From assembly GCA_002496425.1 (NCBI GenBank), contig DAJS01000027.1, positions 45,695 through 56,715 on the forward strand: DNA of 11,021 nt, written 5' to 3'. This DNA is from Acidilobaceae archaeon UBA162 (GTDB taxonomy: Archaea; Thermoproteota; Thermoprotei_A; Sulfolobales; Acidilobaceae). The position numbers were made by a program, and so were the translations under genes. A model generated the notes under the pieces. That model was not told the origin of the DNA, made no database searches, and saw only the letters and a list, made by a program, of their open reading frames with translations. Shown here one piece after another: positions 6,566 through 11,021 of the stretch (position 1 is its first letter; the number at the start of each line of letters is the position of its first letter).

Positions 6566-6965
6566 CCAGCACTACGTACGCCGTTACTATAATGGCTAGG
6601 GCTCCTGCCAGCTCGAGTTGTGATATGACCTGGAGGGACTGAAGGGAGGCGGCTATCATCTCCCTCACAATGACTAGACCCCCTATCTCTACCACGCTCC
6701 TGAGCGGCATCGTTCCCTCTGACAACAGGCGCTCTATGGTTCTCAAGAGGTCAGTGGCCAGGAGCATCAGGACAGTGAGGTCGAGGACGTCTATGACCGC
6801 GCTCCTGGCGTTAGTGACGTTCAGGCCCTGCCTGGCTGCCTGGTAGACTATAAAGGCTGTCCCTACCAAGGCGAGGGCTACAGCAATGAGGATAACGATA
6901 GCTGTCATCGCCTCTGTTATTACTAGCGCGCGCCTGCCCCACTTTCCTACAGGCTTAGCTGACAA
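6543..6965 (-). CDS. PsiE-like integral membrane protein
   Basis: A 140-residue membrane protein with four likely helices, about 17-41, 56-73, 90-106 and 117-135. The central pattern VIDVLDLTVLMLLATDLLRT (57-76), then MPLRSVVEIGGLVIVREMI (86-104), resembles the phosphate-starvation-inducible E (PsiE) family. That family has a similar VLDL...LLRT helix, a short basic loop and a VREII-type helix. The family's biochemical role is not established and phosphate regulation should not be assumed here. The basic N terminus (KPVGKWGRR) suggests it faces the cytoplasm. TTG 6965 lies 39 nt from a TATA box, with no strong ribosome-binding site. The last 23 bp overlap the creatininase gene tail to tail. 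The family assignment rests on pattern recognition only. Confidence 0.75.
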   Translation of the reverse strand: MSAKPVGKWGRRALVITEAMTAIVILIAVALALVGTAFIVYQAARQGLNVTNARSAVIDVLDLTVLMLLATDLLRTIERLLSEGTMPLRSVVEIGGLVIVREMIAASLQSLQVISQLELAGALAIIVTAYVVLVKYFPRD

Positions 6966-6998
6966 GGGCCGGTTTCCAGATAATGGGTATCCCCTCTT

Positions 6999-7009
6999 CT
7001 ATTTAAAAA
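6999..7009 (-). promoter_or_regulatory. TATA box for the PsiE-like gene, adjoining a T-run terminator
   Basis: On the minus strand 7009-6999 reads TTTTTAAATAG, centred near 7004 and 39 nt before TTG 6965. The same CCCTTTTT tract (7013-7005) lies just after the stop of the gene ending at 7022 and could also serve as its archaeal T-run terminator. Confidence 0.55.
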
Positions 7010-7021
7010 GGGCTTTAGGCT

Positions 7022-7348
7022 TCATGGATCCTTGACTATCTCAGTGACCTTTCTCCTGGCCTCCTCCAGTGCCATTGAATCGCTGGGCTTAGTGGTGGCG
7101 GGGTCGAAGGGATACTGGCTCATGACGAGTCTGACGCTGCCGTCCTCCATCTCTAGGAAGAGCTGAGGTAGCCAGGCCATGCCCAGGTCATCCTTATCGC
7201 CGTAGGATATGGCGTAAACGTAGTCCTCCTTCTTAACCTCTAATTCCACGCCAAGCTCCTTCGATATTATCTGGGCCAGGCTGAGCCAGTTCTTGTGGAG
7301 CGGGTGGAATTCCGCCGTATCGAGCACCACCTTCCTTACCTTGCCCAT
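7022..7348 (-). CDS. Small conserved-looking protein of unknown function
   Basis: A 108-residue soluble protein with no assigned function that I can support. It appears alpha/beta: a strand KVVLD (6-10), an AEFHPLHKNWLSLAQ segment with His15, His18 and Trp21 (12-26), a helix to about residue 33, strands ELEVKK and DYVYAISYG, then MAWLPQLFLEMEDG (57-70), SVRLVMSQYPFDP (71-83) and a C-terminal helix. The motif-like PFDPATTKPSD loop looks constrained. The frame extends to TTG 7360, but I chose ATG 7348 because GGTGG (7358-7354) is five bases ahead and the TATA box is 36 nt upstream, as elsewhere in the window. It diverges from UPF0147 across 137 bp. Confidence 0.78.
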   Translation of the reverse strand: MGKVRKVVLDTAEFHPLHKNWLSLAQIISKELGVELEVKKEDYVYAISYGDKDDLGMAWLPQLFLEMEDGSVRLVMSQYPFDPATTKPSDSMALEEARRKVTEIVKDP

Positions 7349-7378
7349 GACAGCCACCAAGGGTCGAGGAGATTCAGG

Positions 7379-7389
7379 AATATATAAGC
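7379..7389 (-). promoter_or_regulatory. TATA box for the small unknown gene
   Basis: On the minus strand this reads GCTTATATATT, one of the best TATA matches in the window. It is centred near 7384 and 36 nt before ATG 7348. Transcription would start about at the GGTGG ribosome-binding site. Confidence 0.65.
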
Positions 7390-7432
7390 TAAGCTCTAGC
7401 CCGTGGAGCCCTCAGCAGGCGGACGAAATCGC

Positions 7433-7449
7433 CTTTTTAACCTTTAAAA
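7433..7449 (+). promoter_or_regulatory. TATA-like boxes for the UPF0147 gene
   Basis: Two A/T-rich boxes adjoin: CTTTTTAA (7433-7440) and TTTAAAA (7443-7449), centred about 49 and 40 nt before ATG 7486. Either could be used. The second fits the spacing seen at other genes. Confidence 0.5.
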
Positions 7450-7485
7450 CCATCTTCAACCAAATAAGGTGGGGGGTGAGCCCGC

Positions 7486-7758
7486 ATGGCTGTGAGACAG
7501 CTTAGCTCTGAGGAGAAGATCAGGATGGCCATGGCTATCCTGACTACAATAGTTAACGACGCAGGGGTTCCAAGGAACATAAGGAGGGCAGCCGCCAACG
7601 CGTTAACTTACCTGCGCGATACCCGCCTGTCGCCAGCAGTGAGGGCTGCCAACGCCGTCGGGGCCCTTGACGAGGTGAGCCAGGACCCCAACATCCCGTT
7701 CCACGCTAGGACCAAGGTATGGCAGATCCTGTCGACACTTGAGACCATCAGGGACTGA
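7486..7758 (+). CDS. UPF0147 family protein
   Basis: A 90-residue all-helical protein matching the archaeal UPF0147 family along its full length. It opens with a helix (SEEKIRMAMAILTTIVND, 8-25), then VPRNIRRAAANAL (28-40), SPAVRAANAVGALDE (49-63) and the characteristic end NIPFHARTKVWQILSTLETI (69-88). The family is archaeal and has no established biochemical role. The ATG start is secure: an unusually long G-rich ribosome-binding site, GGTGGGGGGTGAG (7469-7481, position approximate to one base), ends five bases before it and contains two overlapping GGTG cores, which suggests strong translation. It has its own promoter and ends 3 bp from the stop of the opposing gene. Confidence 0.92.
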   Translation: MAVRQLSSEEKIRMAMAILTTIVNDAGVPRNIRRAAANALTYLRDTRLSPAVRAANAVGALDEVSQDPNIPFHARTKVWQILSTLETIRD

Positions 7759-7761
7759 ACT

Positions 7762-8421
7762 CTAGCAGCCCCTGCCCTTGAGAGCCATGAGGGCTTGAAG
7801 AGCCCTCTCCAGCTCCCCTGAGGCGGGAGAGGAGCAGGGCAGAGGGTCGTCACTGTACTTAACGGGAACCCTGGGCCCCCTCCACAGCTTCCACGGTGGC
7901 TGGATCCCGCACTCCTGATGGACAAGCACGAAGCCCGGGAGCTCGTCAGAGACCACCCTGAGCGAGTAGGGGTCAGTGAAGGAGGCCAGAAGGACAACTG
8001 CTGTAGGCCTCAGAGAGAGGACCAGGGACTCCATGGCCTCCCATGGCCTGAGGCCCAGAGGCGTGTGCAGATCAGCTAACGCCCACTCCCCTATAGGCAA
8101 ATCAAGGGATTCAACGGTCAGGTCAGGGTTTATCACGGCCTCGCCCAGCCCCGCCAGGTCTGAGGCCCTCCTCACCAGAACCCTTGAGCGCTCCCTGGGC
8201 CTCCAGGTTGAGGCTGCCCTCCTGGCCCCTCTCCTAATCATCACCATAGGCCAGTCGTAGGGGACTGCGAGGCAGAGCGGGGCAGAGCCAGGCCTGAGAG
8301 CCAGCAACGCATGCCCCATGTCCAGCAGCACATAGCCCTCCCTGAGCAGCTTGTCGGCCAGGCTCAAGCTGAGCCCCGCGGAATTCTCAGCGTGGGGTAG
8401 GCACAATAAACGGGCTAGCAT
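7762..8421 (-). CDS. Protein of unknown function
   Basis: A 219-residue protein that I do not recognise. It begins with a short strand and an LPHAEN motif (8-13), then amphipathic alpha/beta elements. Notable blocks are LAVPYDWPMVMIRRGARR (about 51-68), EWALADLHTPLGLRPWEAMES (split here as EWALADLHTPLG and LRPWEAMES, about 112-132) and PTAVVLLASFTDPYSLRVV (138-156). It ends in GRGC with a terminal Cys. The His/Asp/Glu-containing loops could be an active site, but no named family follows from them. The ATG at 8421 is 37 nt from a good TATA box and there is no clear ribosome-binding site. It diverges from the acyl-CoA synthetase gene and ends 3 bp from UPF0147. Codon use is like its neighbours, so I see no sign of recent transfer. 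Confidence 0.75.
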   Translation of the reverse strand: MLARLLCLPHAENSAGLSLSLADKLLREGYVLLDMGHALLALRPGSAPLCLAVPYDWPMVMIRRGARRAASTWRPRERSRVLVRRASDLAGLGEAVINPDLTVESLDLPIGEWALADLHTPLGLRPWEAMESLVLSLRPTAVVLLASFTDPYSLRVVSDELPGFVLVHQECGIQPPWKLWRGPRVPVKYSDDPLPCSSPASGELERALQALMALKGRGC

Positions 8422-8453
8422 TGAATGTTAAGGCGGCAGTAGGTCTTGGCCCT

Positions 8454-8464
8454 AATATAAATTA
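8454..8464 (-). promoter_or_regulatory. TATA box for the unknown gene, readable in both directions
   Basis: On the minus strand this reads TAATTTATATT, centred near 8459 and about 37 nt before ATG 8421. On the plus strand the same bases (AATATAAATTA) lie 24 nt before an ATG at 8483, so a leaderless plus-strand transcript is conceivable. Confidence 0.6.
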
Positions 8465-8503
8465 GCTGTCCCATCAGATATAATGAATGGCCCCCTTAGG
8501 TTC

Positions 8504-8513
8504 CTATTTATTT
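8504..8513 (+). promoter_or_regulatory. TATA-like box for the acyl-CoA synthetase gene
   Basis: CTATTTATTT is centred near 8509, about 43 nt before the preferred TTG at 8552. GGTG (8541-8544) lies between the expected transcription start and that codon. Confidence 0.45.
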
Positions 8514-8551
8514 CGTGGGAAATAGTTCATAATACAGTAAGGTGTACAAGT

Positions 8552-10231
8552 TTGCCCCTGCCTGAGGAGATCCCGGACCGTCCTGGCTCAGAGCTGACCA
8601 TAACCAAGGTCTACAGGAGGGCTATCGACCTCTTCCCTGATCAGGAGATTGCCTATAGAACCAAGAAGGGCATCTCCAGGTACACTTACGCTGACTTCGG
8701 CCGCAGGGCTGAGGCGCTGGCAGCAGCGCTGAAGGCCATAGGCCTCAGCGGCCTAGATATAATAGCCACCATGGACTGGAACACTCACTGGCACCTCGAG
8801 GCCTACTACGCCGTGCCCATGAGCGGCCTGGTGCTGCACCCCATTAACATAAGGCTGGCACCACAGGAGATAGCCTATACCATGGCTCAGACCCAGGACA
8901 GGGCCCTCATAGTAAACTCCGACTTCCTGCCCCTGGCCGAGGCCGTGGTACCCCACGTGAAGGGTATATCGAAGGTAATAGTGGTGGACACTGACTCCGT
9001 GCCGCAGAAGGTGGGGGGCGTTGAGGCCGTACACTACGAGGACCTGCTCAAGCAGTACGGAGGTAGGTTCGAGTGGCCGCTGCTGAGCGAGAGGAGGCCA
9101 GCATTCGTGTTCTACACTAGCGGCACTACCGGGATGCCCAAGGGTGTCTACCACAGCCACAGGCAGGTAGTCCTCCACGCCTTCTCCGTGGCCCTCATGG
9201 CCGCCGGCTTTGGGGCCGGACCAAAGGGTGTGAGCATAACCAGCAGGGACGTACATATGGTGGTTGTCCCTATGTACCATGTCTATGCCTGGGGCCTGCC
9301 GTTCTCCTCAATGATATCTGGCCAGAAGGTGGTGCTGCCCAACAGGTTCGACACTAAGGCCTACCTGGAGCTCATAGCCAAGGAGAGGGTAACCTACCTC
9401 GCTGGCGTGCCAACAATACTCTACATGTTGCTCACTGACCCCGACGTGGACAAGTACGACCTAAGGGGTGTAGTGTTCATCAACGGTGGCGCCTCAATAC
9501 CTGAGGGCCTGGCAAGACTGGCCGAGAGCAAGGGCATAAGGGTCTTTGTGGGTTATGGGCTCACTGAGACAGCCCCGGTGCTGACCCTGGCACTGCCGCC
9601 GTCGAGGTTACAGGACAGAATTACCGACCAGGAGGTCTTCGCCGTCAGGCTCAGGACTGGCTACCCGATACCGTTAGTGGACCTCATGGTTGTTGATGAG
9701 AACATGAGGCCAGTCCCCAGAGACGGCAAGACTATTGGTGAGATAGTGGTCAGGGCGCCCTGGGTTACCTATGAGTACTACATGGACCCTGAGAAGACAA
9801 AGAGTGCGTGGAGGGGCGACTGGTTCCACACCGGCGACCTGGCGGTGTGGTTCCCTGACGGCAGTGTGCTGATAATGGATAGGGAGAAGGACGTGATAAA
9901 GAGCGGGGGCGAGTGGATAAGCTCGCTGAGGCTCGAGGACGCCATAAGTCAGCACCCAGGCGTGGCCATAGTGGCGGTCATAGGTGCTAGGCACTCCAAG
10001 TGGGGCGAGAGGCCCGTGGCCCTCGTGGTGCCGAGGAGGGGATGGGAGGGCAAGCTGACCACTGAGGAGATCAACAAGTTCCTAACAGAGAACTTCGTGA
10101 ACCGCGGCGTCATACCTAAGTGGTGGCTGCCTGACAAGGTGATAGAGGTCAAGGAGTTGCCCCTCACCAGCACCGGCAAGGCTGACAAGAAGGCGCTGAG
10201 ACAGCAATTTAGCGCCGTCCTTGAGGCTTAG
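8552..10231 (+). CDS. AMP-forming acyl-CoA synthetase (fatty acid or carboxylic acid-CoA ligase)
   Basis: A 559-residue ANL-superfamily enzyme that adenylates a carboxylic acid with ATP and transfers the acyl group to CoA. All core motifs are intact: phosphate loop YTSGTTGMPKG (188-198), GYGLTETAP (334-342), the WFHTGD motif with the ribose-binding D429 (424-429), the hinge segment REKDVIKSGGEW (444-455) and the C-terminal catalytic lysine K543 in LTSTGKADK. The overall pattern, including the YHVYAWG region, resembles medium- or long-chain fatty acyl-CoA ligases and methylmercaptopropionyl-CoA ligase-like enzymes rather than acetyl-CoA synthetase; the substrate is not certain. The frame is open from ATG 8483, but those 23 codons are A/T-rich and unlike the rest. 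TTG 8552 has GGTG seven bases ahead and gives a normal N terminus. A malic enzyme gene follows after 86 bp with its own promoter. Confidence 0.93.
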   Translation: MPLPEEIPDRPGSELTITKVYRRAIDLFPDQEIAYRTKKGISRYTYADFGRRAEALAAALKAIGLSGLDIIATMDWNTHWHLEAYYAVPMSGLVLHPINIRLAPQEIAYTMAQTQDRALIVNSDFLPLAEAVVPHVKGISKVIVVDTDSVPQKVGGVEAVHYEDLLKQYGGRFEWPLLSERRPAFVFYTSGTTGMPKGVYHSHRQVVLHAFSVALMAAGFGAGPKGVSITSRDVHMVVVPMYHVYAWGLPFSSMISGQKVVLPNRFDTKAYLELIAKERVTYLAGVPTILYMLLTDPDVDKYDLRGVVFINGGASIPEGLARLAESKGIRVFVGYGLTETAPVLTLALPPSRLQDRITDQEVFAVRLRTGYPIPLVDLMVVDENMRPVPRDGKTIGEIVVRAPWVTYEYYMDPEKTKSAWRGDWFHTGDLAVWFPDGSVLIMDREKDVIKSGGEWISSLRLEDAISQHPGVAIVAVIGARHSKWGERPVALVVPRRGWEGKLTTEEINKFLTENFVNRGVIPKWWLPDKVIEVKELPLTSTGKADKKALRQQFSAVLEA

Positions 10232-10276
10232 TCCTAGCCAGTGGGAGCTCTGTAGGATCCAACCCACACAGAAGGG

Positions 10277-10288
10277 CTTTATTTTCTT
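10277..10288 (+). promoter_or_regulatory. T-rich element: TATA-like box for malic enzyme and possible terminator
   Basis: CTTTATTTTCTT is centred near 10281, 37 nt before the TTG at 10318, matching the usual promoter spacing here. As a T-rich tract 45 bp after the acyl-CoA synthetase stop it could also end that transcript. A second A/T box, CAATATATTTA at 10293-10303, is too close to the start codon to drive it by the normal geometry. Confidence 0.45.
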
Positions 10289-10317
10289 GGCACCAATATA
10301 TTTAGAGGGTCTCAGTT

Positions 10318-11021
10318 TTGTCCGAGGGGGAAGAGGCTACAGAGGAGTGGTATAGGCTCAGCGTAGAGCTTCACCGCTTCTACGGTGGCAAGATGGAGAC
10401 TGTTCCTAAGGTGCCAGTCAGGAGGCTCAAGGACTTCGCCATATGGTATACCCCTGGCGTGGCCCAGCCTAGCAGGCTAATATCGAAGGACCCTGACCTT
10501 TCCTTTGAGCTCACCTCCAGGTGGAACACCATAGCTGTCGTCAGCGATGGCACGAGGGTCCTGGGCCTGGGCAAGGTGGGCCCTGAGGCCGCCTACCCTG
10601 TAATGGAGGGCAAGGCGCTGCTGTTCAAGTACCTTGGAGGTGTTGACGCTGTGCCACTGGTGCACAGAGCCAAAGATCCTAACAAGTTCGTGGAGCTTCT
10701 GGAGCTCATTGAGCCCTCCTTCGGTGGCATAAACCTTGAGGACATAGAGAAGCCCAAGTGCTTCTTCATACTTGACGAGGCCAGGAGGAGGCTCCAGATA
10801 CCTGTGTGGCATGATGATCAGCAGGGCACAGCCACGGCAGTGCTGGCTGGGCTCATGAACGCGCTGAAGGTTGTAGGGAAGAAGCTTAACAACGTTAGGA
10901 TACTCATATTTGGTGTAGGTGCTGCCAACACAGCCCTTTACAGGCTCCTAAAGTCTGCTGGTGTGAGCCCGAGGCAGGTAGTGGCCATAGATAAGTGGGG
11001 TATCCTTCACCCTGAGATGCC
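10318..11021 (+). CDS. Malic enzyme (NAD(P)-dependent oxidative decarboxylation of malate), 3' end missing
   Basis: About 234 codons are present; the frame is open to the window edge. The enzyme converts malate to pyruvate and carbon dioxide with NAD(P). The malic N-terminal domain shows the catalytic tyrosine in WYTPGVA (Y44) and the catalytic lysine in VMEGKALL (K99). Metal ligands are E141-D142 (NLEDI) and D167 in WHDDQQGTA (164-172). The NAD-binding domain begins with a glycine-rich loop GVGAAN (199-204) after strand RILIF. It lacks the C-terminal phosphotransacetylase-like extension only as far as can be seen, because the gene is cut. The TTG start has GAGGGT (10305-10310) seven bases ahead and a TATA-like box 37 nt upstream. 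With the acyl-CoA synthetase it suggests carboxylic acid use feeding pyruvate and reducing power, although the two genes seem separately transcribed. Confidence 0.92.
   Translation, partial: MSEGEEATEEWYRLSVELHRFYGGKMETVPKVPVRRLKDFAIWYTPGVAQPSRLISKDPDLSFELTSRWNTIAVVSDGTRVLGLGKVGPEAAYPVMEGKALLFKYLGGVDAVPLVHRAKDPNKFVELLELIEPSFGGINLEDIEKPKCFFILDEARRRLQIPVWHDDQQGTATAVLAGLMNALKVVGKKLNNVRILIFGVGAANTALYRLLKSAGVSPRQVVAIDKWGILHPEM

Noticed and set aside
8753..9280. 175-codon minus-strand open frame inside the acyl-CoA synthetase gene.
   Set aside because: The His/Tyr/Gly/Val-rich product is a shadow of the synthetase codon pattern; the plus-strand motifs are intact throughout.
10293..10303. CAATATATTTA as the malic enzyme promoter.
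   Set aside because: Its centre is only about 20 nt before the TTG start, which would place transcription start inside the coding sequence; the T-rich box at 10277-10286 fits better.
10810..10830. HDDQQGTA in malic enzyme in place of the bacterial HDDQHGTA.
   Set aside because: As I recall, Gln at this position also occurs in other archaeal malic enzymes; the catalytic Tyr, Lys and metal ligands are present, so it is not a sign of inactivation.
1..11021. CRISPR arrays, tRNA/rRNA genes, insertion sequences or defence islands.
   Set aside because: I saw no regularly spaced direct repeats, cloverleaf-like sequence, transposase motif or terminal inverted repeats. The genes are mostly housekeeping or unknown, with uniform codon use.

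Overview
The window looks like a piece of a compact, fairly GC-rich crenarchaeal chromosome. Three things support this. The protein families are archaeal: a TIP49/RuvB-like AAA+ ATPase, a UPF0147 protein and a Sssca1/p27-type zinc-ribbon protein. Arginine and isoleucine codons are strongly skewed to AGG and ATA. Most genes have an A/T-rich TATA-like box about 35-40 nt before a start codon that is usually TTG, often with a GGTG-type ribosome-binding site in between. By composition and gene set I would guess the Acidilobales/Desulfurococcales (Acidilobus- or Aeropyrum-like), but the sequence alone does not prove a genus.

Layout: there are fourteen protein genes and no RNA gene, insertion sequence, CRISPR array or large repeat that I can see. 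From left to right: a xylose-isomerase-like sugar phosphate isomerase/epimerase (+), a zinc-ribbon Sssca1-family protein (+), an unrecognised helical protein (-), the TIP49-like ATPase (+), and three tandem minus-strand genes. Those three, in transcription order from 5682 to 3561, are a conserved-looking protein of unknown function, a duplicated six-helix membrane protein and an unknown alpha/beta protein. Then come a creatininase-family amidohydrolase (+), a PsiE-like membrane protein (-), a small unknown protein (-), UPF0147 (+), an unknown protein (-), an AMP-forming acyl-CoA synthetase (+) and the first two-thirds or so of a malic enzyme (+), cut by the window edge.

How the genes work together: this is mostly a set of singly transcribed genes rather than a pathway operon. 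Nearly every gene has its own putative promoter, divergent pairs share short A/T-rich intergenic regions, and four convergent pairs meet tail to tail with 2-3 bp gaps or 8-23 bp overlaps. The last two genes fit organic and fatty acid metabolism (acyl-CoA formation, and malate to pyruvate), and the creatininase homologue may belong to archaeal riboflavin/F420 synthesis. I did not find a clear new multi-gene system. The best leads are the internally duplicated membrane protein with paired ExxE motifs, the uniform short-leader TTG-start gene architecture, the stop codons built into downstream TATA boxes, and five unrecognised proteins.
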